The notes under the pieces were generated by a model, which saw only the letters and a list, made by a program, of their open reading frames with translations, made no database searches and was not told the DNA's origin. A DNA stretch of 64,000 nt from Gordonia sediminis (GTDB lineage: Bacteria; Actinomycetota; Actinomycetes; Mycobacteriales; Mycobacteriaceae), in NCBI GenBank assembly GCA_004193205.1, contig RZUM01000001.1, positions 393,085-457,084 on the forward strand, read 5' to 3'. Of this stretch, positions 33,101-42,700 are shown piece by piece (position 1 is the first letter of the stretch; every line of letters begins with the position of its first letter). The position numbers and the translations under genes are program-made.

Positions 33101-33376
33101 GTCGATCTGCTCGAGAGCCTGGTGGGCACGGTCGGTGTCGTGCTGCGCGAGTTCAACACGGATGCGTTCGCGGAGTTCAGCGGCTGCTTTCTCCGTGAAC
33201 GTGATCGCGGCGATGGCGTCGAGTTCGATGCCGTCGTGCAGCACGAGGTGGCAGATGCGGTGGACGAGTGAGTGGGTTTTGCCGCTGCCGGCGCCGGCTT
33301 CGACGAAGAGGGTATCGCCGGTGCCGGTGATGATGCGTTCTCTCGCTGCGGCGTCAGCGAGCTCAGGGGTGGTCAC
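30149..33376 (-). CDS. AddA-like UvrD helicase with RecB-type nuclease domain
   Basis: A 1075-aa protein from GTG 33376, which overlaps the stop of the AddB-like gene by four bases (GTGA). Helicase motifs: Walker A FVEAGAGSGKTHSLV (about residue 25), ITFTEKAAAELRERI (Ia), ILLDEFQDTDPLQLEI (II), FTVGDPKQSIYRFRRADI (III), NFRSTRPV (IV), IMTIHAAKGLQFPMVVL (V) and LLYVACTRAESHLAVSG (VI). The C-terminus has the nuclease signature GIADLVYRDDDGSLVIVDYK plus TD (about residues 1005-1026). This is the AddA/RecB architecture: 3'-5' translocation coupled to end processing. Mycolate bacteria usually rely on AdnAB, so this pair may be an accessory or defence copy. The longer open frame upstream is not coding. 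Confidence 0.88.
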   Translation of the reverse strand: MTTPELADAAARERIITGTGDTLFVEAGAGSGKTHSLVHRICHLVLHDGIELDAIAAITFTEKAAAELRERIRVELAQHDTDRAHQALEQIDTAAIGTLHAFAARIVSEHPLEAGVPPRITVVDAMGSQLSFERRWRRMRTLLFTDDAPAVVLDAMGIILAAGASLNQFRTLADALDRNWDRLSLDDNPQGITPADVDRLLWEADAIIDQLEDCLDPTDKLAINIEENVREWRTMVAAERDATGWIPMIRKCPGPGNGGRGAAWRGGVAQKDAIKASIKALRDEIGPEVRGAFVDGAVRVVVHHLSAIILDEATARQRSGQLEFHDLLVHARDVLRNPDVARSAHTRYERILLDEFQDTDPLQLEIAQRIVAGAASIGRLFTVGDPKQSIYRFRRADIAAFMAARDNTPEADIVQLTTNFRSTRPVIDGVNRVFGTLVVGEHHIQPDYTPLAPVPSRPRWDQAWGPTPFVFPDTDEPVADEQSLSKAEVIRARESRDVARIVATAVHDQWRKESYRDDAFHHEPLQWKDICILIPSRAVLPSLEKALDAAGIEFRSEASSLVYSTQEVHDLLVTCRALANTADEAALVAALRSPLFGCGDDDLLRWRAAGGHWNFHVDPPVDQTTSPVADAFTYLREVSFDLGTLNPGALLARLARERRVFEVSMDSPRHRDVWRRLRFVIDQARAWYAEDGGSLRDYLDWAETQADENARVAETVLPEIGVNAVRIMTIHAAKGLQFPMVVLAGMSGGFRTIPEPLVWDADGAHAYVSATVKSIGYDTANTVEKQHAEAEKIRLLYVACTRAESHLAVSGYVGDRASWGEALAPGLAGLPNTVPQLREPVRVDDDPVTEQTRQTWEEWSEETTRIAAMSAIPASYSATRIAHRADDAATALLGAYRDSGLLAGGHEPDGVAPGAASVDSGADLGTALHAVLEAVAFTADDETIATTARASAVVAGLTDIDHFVALAKSALNSEPVRRSAEREHWREMQLAGLAPDGDTVIEGIADLVYRDDDGSLVIVDYKTDVGVSQETIEAYWAQLSIYAELLRLATGERVSRLELVFCRVGEALVVTRSNR

Positions 33377-36222
33377 TGTGCGCCGTATTTCTGTGTGTAG
33401 GCGGCAAGTTCGTTGACGTTTTCGAGGCTGGCCCACGCGCGGCGCAGGCTGGTGCGGCCGATCAAGTCGACGATCGGGTCTTCCCAGTGGGTCTCGGGCG
33501 TCTTGGGTGGGAAGTGACCGGCCACGATTTCTTGGTGCACGAGGCGCAGGTCGGCGCGAAAGATCTCGACGACCGGGTCGGTGATGTCGTAGCCGATTTC
33601 GTCGTATCCGCCGACGGATGAGGCGAACCAGTAGCGTGCGCTGACGTTCTCGCCGAGGGTCCGGGCAAACAGCCCGTAGGTCGGAAGCTGGAACTGCTGG
33701 CCATCGTTGGTGGGTGTGACTGCGGTGATGTCCTTGTAGGGCTTGGCTTGTCCGGTCTTGTAGTCGGTGACGCGGATGCGTCCGTCGGTGTGCTGGTCGA
33801 TGCGGTCGATGCTGCCAGTGAATGAGATGGTGGCGTCGCCGAGGTCGAAGGTGAGGGGGTTGTCGACGCCGAATTGTTGTTCGGCGCTGGTGGGGTGCCA
33901 GCCGTCGGCGTGGTCGGCGGTGTCGTGGCTGTACCAGTCGCTGAGGTCGCGGACGATCATGCCGCGGTCCTTGGCCCACAGTTGCGCGAGCCAGCCGGGG
34001 CTGTCGGCTTCGGCGCGGTTGAGGATGTCGTCGGCGATCAGTTGCAGTCGTCCGTGGTCGAGCTCGTCGCCGGCGATAGTGCCGAGGACGTAGGTCTCGA
34101 AGATCTCATGGATGAGTGAGCCCTTGGTGAGTGCGTCAAGCTGGGCGACTTCGTCGGGGTCGGGGAGGTCGCGCAGTCCGAGAACTCGCTGCAGGAAGAA
34201 CTTGTAAGGACTTTGCACCCACATCTCGAGTCCGGTGGGTGGGACGGGGCTGTCGAAGACGGTCAGGCGGTCGCGTGCGTCAGTGACGTTGCCGTTGAAG
34301 CGGGTGAAGCGCCCGTTGAGTCGATCGCTACGCATCTGCATACCGAGGTTGATGCGCCGGTCGTCGAGGGCGCCTTGGCGTCGGTTGGCGGGGACAGCGG
34401 CCAGTTCGCGCAGCCGCCATTCGGTGGCGGAGGCGGCGGATGTTCCGATGCGTGGGTCGGCGGTTTGGGCCGCGACGTCGAAGGAGTCGACGGCGACGAT
34501 GCTGTCGGTGTCACGGGTCTGGGTGAGCCAGTCGACGACGGTGACCGGCGTGCCGGCCATCGACGCCAGCGCCGGGATGAGCCAGCGAGACGGCACTTTC
34601 TCGGCGCCACCTCGAAGATTGCCGCGAGGGAAGGTGACGATCCGCTCGGAACGTCCCGCGCTCACCGCAGATGCGAAAGAGCGGTGTTGCTGGGTGATAT
34701 GGTCGCGTGCGCTGATGCCGAGTAACTCGGGTGGGAGCAGGGGGTCTTCGCGGCGTGGAGTGGGGATGATTCCGTCGGCGGCGCCGATGACAATGCTGAC
34801 ATCGAGGTCGCGGCCGACCCCGGAGCTCAGGGGTCCGATGGACACTCCGATGCCAGAGCGTCCGTGCATGCCGCCGTGGGCTCGGAGTCGGATGTCGAGG
34901 GCGTCGTGGATGCGGGTGGCGTTGGGTGGTGGGGCGATGCCGTCCATGTGGGCGAGTGCGGCGCAGTCGGCTCGGACGTGTGCGAGGTCGGCCCCGCCGA
35001 CTTCGGATGTGGGGATGCGGAAGCGCAGGTTGAGCAGTCGGGTGACACCGTCGGCGACGGTCTGCCAGTCCTCGGCGTCAACGATCCCTGCCAGATCTGA
35101 GCGAAGGTCATTGATGTAATCCCAGAGTCCGGTCGCGAGTGCGTATCGGTGATCGTCGGCTGCTACGCGGGTGAGGCGTTCCCAGTCGACGCCGCCGACG
35201 ATGGGTTCGTGGCGTCGGGTGAGTGTCTCGAGCTTGCGCAATGATGTCGGCTGGTCACCGACGGTCGGACGATGCATCGCGCCTTCGGCGAGGATGGCGA
35301 AGAGCTCTCGGCGCGGCATCTTTTCGTGATCGAGTTCGAGCAGCCCGAGAATCGATCGGCCGATGGGGCGGTCCACCAGCGAGTGGCATTCGGGTCCGGT
35401 GAACGCGACCTGACCATCGTCGAGGTGTTCGTGCAGGAGTTCCAAATAAGGGTCGTCGGTGCCATAGAAGATGCCGATGCGGTGACCTGGGATGCCGTTG
35501 GCCAGGTGCTTGCGAACGAGGCGGACGACGGCTCGGACCTCGTCGTCGGCGTCTGAGGTGTGGATGACTTGGGTCGGTGCGACGTCCGGTTCGACGTCGA
35601 TGGTTGTGCCACGGGCCTGGAGCTCTGTCAGCAGCACGGTTTCTGCGGGCGAACTCGGATTGGGCGCGTACACGATGACCTTGCCCAGGCTGTCGAGGCG
35701 CGTGCGCGCTGCTGCGTACGCCTCGTGGGAGAGGTAGTACCGGGCGGTCAGTTGAGCAAAGACCTGCTCACGGATGCGGAGCATCTCGCCGACGACTGGG
35801 GCAGGGTTGTCGATGTGTGGCAACTCCTGGTCGCTGAGTTGGGCGATCGCGGACGCGAGGGCCTGGGCAGTGATCGGCTCATCGCTGACGTTGGCGAACA
35901 GCCCAGGTTCGTCGGCGAGGACGCGTTCGACGGAGGCTTCAAGGAGTGGGTATGGGAGGGGTTGGCGGGGTGCTAGATCGGAAACCGCTAGCACAGTGAT
36001 AATCCCCGGCAGGGTCAGGATGTTCGTGTTGGCGACTGCTCCGGTACGCGCAAGGTGTTGAAGGACATCACGTCCGGCCGCGAGGCTTGGAACGAGGACC
36101 GTGACAGGGGTCAAGGGGGACGTCGCTCGTGCGCGTCCTACTTCTTCCGCGACTTGATTCAGTCCACGCGCCATATACACATCATTCAACGACAGCACCT
36201 TTGCGACGGCGCTCGTGCACAT
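33373..36222 (-). CDS. AddB-like inactivated-helicase/PD-(D/E)XK nuclease
   Basis: A 949-aa protein from ATG 36222 (MCTSAVAKVLSLNDVYMARG…); ATG 36174 is an alternative. The N-terminal helicase-like part has TPVTVLVPSLAAGRDVLQHL without a GK[ST] P-loop, so ATP use is doubtful. Later blocks are LDVSIVIGAADGIIPTPRRE (helicase-fold remnant, as in AddB) and LEMWVQSPYKFFLQRVLGL. The nuclease core is FTGSIDRIDQHTDGRIRVTD then YKTG. The four Cys of the AddB iron-sulfur cluster are not evident. It is the first gene of the AddB-like/AddA-like/NucS-like operon; the two large proteins should form one complex. Confidence 0.82.
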   Translation of the reverse strand: MCTSAVAKVLSLNDVYMARGLNQVAEEVGRARATSPLTPVTVLVPSLAAGRDVLQHLARTGAVANTNILTLPGIITVLAVSDLAPRQPLPYPLLEASVERVLADEPGLFANVSDEPITAQALASAIAQLSDQELPHIDNPAPVVGEMLRIREQVFAQLTARYYLSHEAYAAARTRLDSLGKVIVYAPNPSSPAETVLLTELQARGTTIDVEPDVAPTQVIHTSDADDEVRAVVRLVRKHLANGIPGHRIGIFYGTDDPYLELLHEHLDDGQVAFTGPECHSLVDRPIGRSILGLLELDHEKMPRRELFAILAEGAMHRPTVGDQPTSLRKLETLTRRHEPIVGGVDWERLTRVAADDHRYALATGLWDYINDLRSDLAGIVDAEDWQTVADGVTRLLNLRFRIPTSEVGGADLAHVRADCAALAHMDGIAPPPNATRIHDALDIRLRAHGGMHGRSGIGVSIGPLSSGVGRDLDVSIVIGAADGIIPTPRREDPLLPPELLGISARDHITQQHRSFASAVSAGRSERIVTFPRGNLRGGAEKVPSRWLIPALASMAGTPVTVVDWLTQTRDTDSIVAVDSFDVAAQTADPRIGTSAASATEWRLRELAAVPANRRQGALDDRRINLGMQMRSDRLNGRFTRFNGNVTDARDRLTVFDSPVPPTGLEMWVQSPYKFFLQRVLGLRDLPDPDEVAQLDALTKGSLIHEIFETYVLGTIAGDELDHGRLQLIADDILNRAEADSPGWLAQLWAKDRGMIVRDLSDWYSHDTADHADGWHPTSAEQQFGVDNPLTFDLGDATISFTGSIDRIDQHTDGRIRVTDYKTGQAKPYKDITAVTPTNDGQQFQLPTYGLFARTLGENVSARYWFASSVGGYDEIGYDITDPVVEIFRADLRLVHQEIVAGHFPPKTPETHWEDPIVDLIGRTSLRRAWASLENVNELAAYTQKYGAQ

Positions 36223-36688
36223 TGGGAGCGGGGTAGATCGCCCGCAGTCGAACGTCTGTCGAAGCGATGTCTTATGCAACGATCAAACGGCGCCTGCCCA
36301 CCTGTGTAGCCGCAGGGTCTCGCCTCGATCTTGCCGCCGCTTGTGCGGCGCACGCTCACGCTTGCCCGACAACGTTCTGCCTTCATGACGTGGTGAATGA
36401 GGGTTCCCAACCACAGCTGCAGCTGGGCGTGTGCCGCGCACACTGCAGCAGGCCTCCAACGAAACTCTGGCGGGGCGTACTCGGGCAGCCGAAGGGGGTG
36501 CTGGTGCGGTACGACATCGAGTTGATGCCGATCTCGCAGAGCACGCGCGAGCAGTCCAGTGTGCTGGCCGGTTCGATGATCCGCACCAAGTCAACGCCAT
36601 GCGACACGCGGCCGTTTCCAAGCATCACCATTATGACTCTGAGCGCTTTCTTGTTTGGTTCGTGCTCGAGTGAATACCGCGCTTCAAT
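36223..36688. other. Intergenic stretch with a weak 80-codon frame
   Basis: 466 bases between the AddB-like gene and sspE. On the plus strand, 36431-36673 can encode 80 residues (…VDADLAEHARAVQCAGRFDD, HYDSERFLVWFVLE), and a different frame from 36267 gives LDLAAACAAHAHACPTTFCL. Codon third positions are not strongly G/C, unlike host genes. This looks like a decayed gene broken by frameshifts, but I cannot identify it. It marks the left edge of the AT-richer sspE segment. Confidence 0.25.
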
Positions 36689-38794
36689 TTAACCCACCAG
36701 GCTGCTCATTCTATTAACCACGGCCATATGAATACGATCAAACCTCGCCCCAAGAAGATCGCGCACTGCGTCGAGATAACCTGGTCCATCCGTTAAGGAA
36801 AAACTATCATTATCGGAAAAGAAGAGACTACTCTTTGCAGTTGTACTCACTTCGAGCATATACTTACTGAGCGCCATCGGACCGATAATCGCATTCGTTT
36901 TCTGGAGAATATACGCACGATTCAAAGGACTATTCAACAGGCTGGCAGTCTCATTTCCTTTCGATTTCCGGATCTCACGCGAAGACTGTCCGATTGACGT
37001 CGCAGTAGCGAGCGGAATCAGATGGTGGTCATTTAATTCATCGCCGACAACACTTATCTTGCGATCATCGATCAAATCACGAGCGCCAGCGGAAACGACA
37101 AATTGCAGCAAGTATTCATCGACGTCAGAGCCTACACTGCTAGGACTATCAATCCGGAGTAGCGTATTTCGATCTGAATATCCGCCGTCCTTCAGGACCT
37201 TCTCCGCCCTGCTCTTGAACGGGTTTACAGTTACCTCACCTAAGACCCATTTCAAGAGTTCTTCAGTGTCGTGTACTGCCTGGTCATTCTGGCGTTGCGT
37301 ATATGTTGCAGTCAACACGGACGCCCAATACCAGAATTCAACCTTGTTGTAAGTGTCAAAATCTCGCACAACACGTTCATCGCAGAGAGTGACCGACAAC
37401 GGCAAGAGCAGAAGATTATTGCGCAGGGCGCCTTCCGAAGGTACACCACATCGGAGCTGCAAGAACTGCCACGCTCTAGCCAACCCGTCAGATGAACTTT
37501 GCCAATTAGCATCAATATCGTCCACAGTGAGGCGGAGTACCTCTTCTTGTTTCATATCTGATACCTGCAGACTAGGAATTGGCGGGACCGCGGACTTCTT
37601 ATGGATTGAAAGCACCTGAAGAAACTGCTTTCGAAAAGATGCTGACAGGGAGCCGTCCTTTACGGTAACAACCGGCGCTGGGGACCATTGCTCAAACCCG
37701 CTTGAAGGAAAGAGGGCCTTTTCGACAGACGAAGGAAAATTGTCGAGCCTGCGCGCGATTAACTCAGGAAGCGAAGCATCAGATCGCAGCGCGGCATATT
37801 TAGCGGTCACGAGGTCAAATGGCGTTAAGGGAGTCCCACCGCGATTAATGGCGCCGAAGATAATAATGGCTTTCGAGATCTCGTCAGCGTCAAGCTCAAT
37901 CGTTGCAAATTGGAAGTTTCTGGCGCTCACCAGGAATGAGTAAACATCCTGAACCCACTGATGCTTTCGTTCAAGCAATCGCTCACTTATCGACTCTTCA
38001 TCCAAGTCAGCTACATCTTCGCCGGGTATCACTAGGTCGTTGAGAATATCCGCGGACAATTTGCTATCTCGATGAAGGGCCAGCAGCTCAGCCCTCTGCT
38101 TCTCCGCCAAGGCCTGCAGAGCGAGCCCAAGGGCGGAGCTCTTTTTATCAATGTCGGCTGAGAGTACCTCCCAAAGAGGAACACAGCCTGCTTGCGCTGC
38201 CCCCCGAGCACAATCAAGCCTTCGGGTTGCCAAGCCTTTCTCATGACCGAACTTCGGATGGTACCACTGATCAAATCCGCTATTTTTGCGAATTGCAAAT
38301 CGCTGAAATAGATCACCTACAAGATCCGGATCGGGGGGAAGGGAGTCAAATGAAAGGGACCGGAGGCCAAATAAGTCTTGAGTGTCATCCGCGGCGGGTG
38401 CAATCTGAAGCACGAATCTTGCATTCAAAGCACCAAACCGGCCGTCCATTGGGCCGGGCCATGCGGAACTCGACAGCGGATCACCAAACACCATCTGCAG
38501 CGAACTTAGGCGCTGTTGCCCATCTAGAAGGAATTCGCACGATCTCGGATGTTTACCTGCTGGTGCCGACTCGGCATCACGTTTACCGATAAATCGATAC
38601 GAATAGTCGGCTAGGGTCCCGCGAATCAATAACAGAGCGCCGGCCGGAACCCCAAGAAGGACCGAGGTTGCGAGACTCTTCTGATCGCCGACCTTCCAGA
38701 CATAATCGCGTTGGAAATTCGGGAGAACGATTTCTCCGTTCTCTGCACTATCTACTACGGACTTAAGTGTTCTGTCGCTGGGCTTGATCGGCAT
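36689..38794 (-). CDS. sspE: SspE: DUF262/DUF1524 effector of phosphorothioation defence
   Basis: A 701-aa protein from ATG 38794. The N-terminal DUF262 has the QR motif (VLPNFQRDYVWKV, about residues 22-34) and the NTPase-type LLDGQQRLSSLQM (about 90-102). The C-terminal DUF1524 has an HNH signature DELNDHHLIPLATAT (about residue 590), with Asn/His in helices downstream (SLLNSPLNRAYILQKTNAII). SspE senses phosphorothioated DNA through DUF262, hydrolyses NTP, and nicks phage DNA with the HNH domain (established for SspABCD-SspE). It is the last gene of the ssp operon, 76 bases after sspD. The DNA is clearly AT-rich (36781-36840 has 24 G/C in 60), unlike the flanks. Confidence 0.88.
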   Translation of the reverse strand: MPIKPSDRTLKSVVDSAENGEIVLPNFQRDYVWKVGDQKSLATSVLLGVPAGALLLIRGTLADYSYRFIGKRDAESAPAGKHPRSCEFLLDGQQRLSSLQMVFGDPLSSSAWPGPMDGRFGALNARFVLQIAPAADDTQDLFGLRSLSFDSLPPDPDLVGDLFQRFAIRKNSGFDQWYHPKFGHEKGLATRRLDCARGAAQAGCVPLWEVLSADIDKKSSALGLALQALAEKQRAELLALHRDSKLSADILNDLVIPGEDVADLDEESISERLLERKHQWVQDVYSFLVSARNFQFATIELDADEISKAIIIFGAINRGGTPLTPFDLVTAKYAALRSDASLPELIARRLDNFPSSVEKALFPSSGFEQWSPAPVVTVKDGSLSASFRKQFLQVLSIHKKSAVPPIPSLQVSDMKQEEVLRLTVDDIDANWQSSSDGLARAWQFLQLRCGVPSEGALRNNLLLLPLSVTLCDERVVRDFDTYNKVEFWYWASVLTATYTQRQNDQAVHDTEELLKWVLGEVTVNPFKSRAEKVLKDGGYSDRNTLLRIDSPSSVGSDVDEYLLQFVVSAGARDLIDDRKISVVGDELNDHHLIPLATATSIGQSSREIRKSKGNETASLLNSPLNRAYILQKTNAIIGPMALSKYMLEVSTTAKSSLFFSDNDSFSLTDGPGYLDAVRDLLGARFDRIHMAVVNRMSSLVG

Positions 38795-38870
38795 CGCATT
38801 CTTTCATGGGTTATTGCGGAGGCAAAATCTGAATGCCGGCACTGGTAATCAACGCCACCGGCAGCGCCAA

Positions 38871-39719
38871 CTACAGGGCGCAAACCGAACACTGTTCGAT
38901 GTCATCGTCGTCATCGAGTGCATCACCCAAGACATCCCAGAGCGGCCGATTCTTTTTCCGCTTGGCCGCGAGCTCCTTGGCCTCCTCATGCCGTTCCAGA
39001 ATCTCTTCTCGCCGCGCGATCAAGTCAGGCAGCGACTCCCCACCAGACCAGGTGTACTGCCTACCCTTCATGGCGAACTCACCAAACGACGCATCACCGT
39101 CGGCGCCGGCGTCCTGCCGGACCTTTGTCTCTATTGCAATGGCGCGCTGAAGCAGTTCAGGATGCTTATCGGCCAGACCGACCCACTCGGCCTTACGCTG
39201 ATAGAAGCAGAAGTAGCATCCAGATCTGGTCCGCCACTCGTAGTAGGAAGGCAGGCCAAGACCAGCGTCGTCGAGGATCTTCAGAACTCCGGCGTGATCG
39301 ATATCGTTCTCAACGAACGGGAGGACGGTCTTGATGTTGGGTTTCGTGCTGACGTAGCCCTTGCGCCCCGACTCATCAGCACGAATGGCTACATACGAGA
39401 CTGCCTTGTCTTGTCCGATCCACTCTTCAAGAGGTTCAATCTTCATCTTCTTAGTGCACCAACGCATCTGGGGCGACGGAAGCGCTCCGCGGTACACATC
39501 GAACCAATGATCAAAGCCCTTCTTCGCATTGAGTCGAGCGATAGGCTTTCCCAAAGCCGTTTCAAGCTTATCGAGAAACTCGTAGGTTTCTGGCAGCTCT
39601 GCGCCAGTATCGCAGAAGAAGTACTCCATCTCAGACACACGATCGCGCATGTACACGGCGAGAGCACTTGAGTCCTTGCCCCCACTGATACCGCATATGT
39701 GCCGAACTGTGTCACCCAT
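38871..39719 (-). CDS. sspD: SspD: PAPS-reductase-like ATP pyrophosphatase
   Basis: A 282-aa protein from ATG 39719. It has the PP-loop ICGISGGKDSSALAVYMRDR (about residues 8-27), then YFFCDTGAELPETYEFLD, CTKKMKIEPLEEW, YVAIRADESGRKGYVS and a Cys pair RSGCYFCFYQRKAEWVGLAD. This is the phosphoadenylyl-sulfate-reductase family used by DndC and SspD to activate DNA for sulfur insertion. Another Cys pair closes the protein (EQCSVCAL). It overlaps the sspC stop by eight bases. Together with a DUF4007 gene and a cysteine desulfurase it identifies the single-strand (Ssp) rather than the Dnd pathway. Confidence 0.88.
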   Translation of the reverse strand: MGDTVRHICGISGGKDSSALAVYMRDRVSEMEYFFCDTGAELPETYEFLDKLETALGKPIARLNAKKGFDHWFDVYRGALPSPQMRWCTKKMKIEPLEEWIGQDKAVSYVAIRADESGRKGYVSTKPNIKTVLPFVENDIDHAGVLKILDDAGLGLPSYYEWRTRSGCYFCFYQRKAEWVGLADKHPELLQRAIAIETKVRQDAGADGDASFGEFAMKGRQYTWSGGESLPDLIARREEILERHEEAKELAAKRKKNRPLWDVLGDALDDDDDIEQCSVCAL

Positions 39720-42700
39720 GCTCTGCTCCCTTCACGTCGCCCGACGGGGCCTCAGCCGTGGTCCCGAGCTCTTCCACTGCCAACATTGCCATGAGCATCC
39801 GACACGCAGCAGCTCGCGAACCAAACTGTTGTGTCAGCCCGTCGATCAGCTTGCCGAACGGGCCGTCAATTTTGGCGCGGTCGGCGTCTGCGATCGCGAC
39901 TATTTCGTTCCACTCTGTTCCATCTGGCTGAGTGAATGCGATCCGCGTTGTCTGGAACCCCTGTTGCGGATCCCGTGCAAGCCGGTCGTAGAGGAGTGCC
40001 TCGGTGCGGCGCATCGCACCACCGAGCTCAGCGACTCGCAGCGGGAAGCGGGCGGCAATCTCGTCGGTCCATACCCGCGGTGCTTGGCCCTCAGATACCA
40101 CCATCGCGACGTTCTCAAGCCAGCTCTGCGGCTCTAGCTCCCTCGTCAACGCGCCAACAAATGCACGTAGTCGGGGCTCGAGTACCCGACCGTCTAACTC
40201 GACGGCGCGCGCATGAAGCCGCGGATGCAAGTCGGCAAGCTCAGCGGGCAGGGAGGTTGTCTCGGCGAGTTGCGCTGCGACATTCTTCAACAGCTCTGGG
40301 TAAGTTGCCTTTAACTCACCAATCGCGTGTGCAAGTTGGTGCGCATAGGCCATGGCCGCCTGGCTGTTCTTGCGGGCACGCGGACCGAATGGTTTCACAC
40401 CGAATACTTCGGGCAGCGTCTCGAAGAGCAAGACATCCGGTTCCGTCGCGGTGTGGAAAGCTTCTCGAACCGCGACCGCGGTGGCCGAAACAGAGTCCTT
40501 TGTCTTCTGCACATATGGCGGAAGGAGTCGGAGCTCCCGGAACAGCGCACTGGTGACATTCAGGAAAGTCGGGGTGTTACCTCCGGGTGCCCGCACTCCC
40601 AATCGTTCGGCAAGGACTGCGACTACTTCTGATCGTGCGGCTCCCTTCGTGGCGCTGTTCCGCACCGCAAAGTGCCAGGGATTCTTGGCTAGACGTTCCG
40701 CAACTGCATCATCAATTTCCAGAACAAGACTGCCGTGTTCATACAATGCCACGTCGTCACGCCTTGACAGGAGAAGTGCGACCAAGACCACCGGCAGGAC
40801 TCCTGCCTTCAACCCAAACGGTGGCAGCTCGACAACCCGCGTGATCTCAGTCAGTGGAACTCGCTGATCATCGGTTGCATCGATCTCGTCAGTCAACCTG
40901 GCCCACAATTGTTTCCACGCCCCGTTGCGAGGTTCGCCGATGATCCACGAACCATCGCTCCCACGACGATGGAGGCCCGTCCAACGAAACACCGCTTCGT
41001 AGATGGCTCGCTCGGGCCCGTAGCCTTGGAGCCCGAAACACTCCGTGTCAATCGATTCCAGCATCGCATCGATGAGGACCCGGCGCGCTTTCGCGCCTTG
41101 GCTAGTCAGTTCGCGACGAGCAATCATCTCGTTTCTGATTTCGGGAGTACCCGAATAGATGGCATCCGCGACAACCGACAGCACACTGGACAGACCCGCT
41201 TCAGGTGCAAGCTTTACGTCCAGACCAAGAACTGACCAATCGACGCCGGCATCCCACGTTGCGGCGATCTCTGTCAGTAGCGCCTGCTGGGCGGCTGCGG
41301 TCCGCTCACTGAGCTCTCGCACTGCGACCCAGTCTGCGTCTTCTTCATGTGCCGCATCCAGCGCCTTGCGAAGGGTAGCGGCCTCGATGGCGGACTCGGT
41401 TACGCTGCCCAAGTCATCGGGCTTGACCACGATGATGGGGCGATCACTTGCTCCATCTAAATCGAGATCTAACAAAACATCTTCGGATACAACCGAGTAC
41501 AGGACGAGTCCGTCCCAGTCGTCGGCCATGTCGGACTGCGCTGCCGTGGTACCAAAGACCTGCCCGAATATGCGCAGGATTCCGAAACGCTGGCTGTGTC
41601 GGCCGGCGACCGTCGGTTGCAGATCTGCTGCATCGTTCAATAGCTTCTCGAGCGGCTCTGACTCGACCTGGCGTCGTGCGCTGGCGATAGCACGCTTCAG
41701 GTCGTAGTCGGAGCCCTGCCAAATCCGGTACTCGTCGGAAAACGTTCGATACGCGATCAACCCGCGCTTCTCGAGTCCGTCGAGAACTCGAGTTGCTGAA
41801 TCCGCAGACGCCTTGGAGTCATCCCCGGTCTTCAACGCGAACTCGACGAGCTCCCTGGAGGCACGCACCCTTCCCCCGGTCGACACCAGGTTGAGCAGAC
41901 CGATGGTCTTTAGCGCACGTAGCTCGCTGTCATCAAGTCCCGGCGTGTCCCGGATTCGCGTCTCAATCTCAATCCAGCGGCTCGCGCTCTGCGAGACGCC
42001 AACCATGTTCCTGACCGACTCAACGAAGTAGTCGTAAACCCTGTCGACACCGATAAACCGGGGAGCACCTTGGGGGTTCCACTGGAGTCCTTTGATCAGT
42101 TCCGGAACAGCGAGCGGCTCGCTACCGCCGACAAACGAAAAGAGAGTGCGCTCATTCTGGCCGTACCTGACGCAAAGCTCCGGGAGTACCGCGAGGGCCA
42201 CTGGGTGAAGTGGGGCGGAGTCGACGGCGTCAGTTGCGATCTCACGCAGGTTGAGGTCACCGATCTCGGCGTCGTGCTTCTCTACCCAGGCCTCTACCGC
42301 TGTCGCCAGTTCAACGCTTTGTTCCAGTGATTCGCATACGAGACGACGAGACTGTTCGGACGTCTCGACATAGGGAATGTCTTGGAACCGGCCTTGGACC
42401 TTCGCCCATTCACGGCGGCGCGCCGCTGAGGTGTCCTGAACGTACTCGTCAAACGAGAGGTGTTGCATCGTGATCACGATGAGTGGCAGCGCATTCTCGC
42501 CCTGTGTCAGCTCTGCGATCTGCTGAAGGAGATAGGGATCGCCCTCATCGCGAGCACGCGCATACGCTTCGAGGTTCTTCCCAAACTCATCGACAACCAG
42601 CAGCGTCGGGTGCTCGTCGCACAGCTCAGGAAGCGCCTCAAGGATTCTCGACTGTAAGCCTGCAACGGTTGCGGGACGGCTAAACTCCGCGGGAACCAGT

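Noticed and set aside
33377-33979. 201-codon extension of the AddA-like frame
   Set aside because: It is antiparallel-frame shadow of the AddB-like gene and Arg/His-rich; GTG 33376 gives a normal helicase start.
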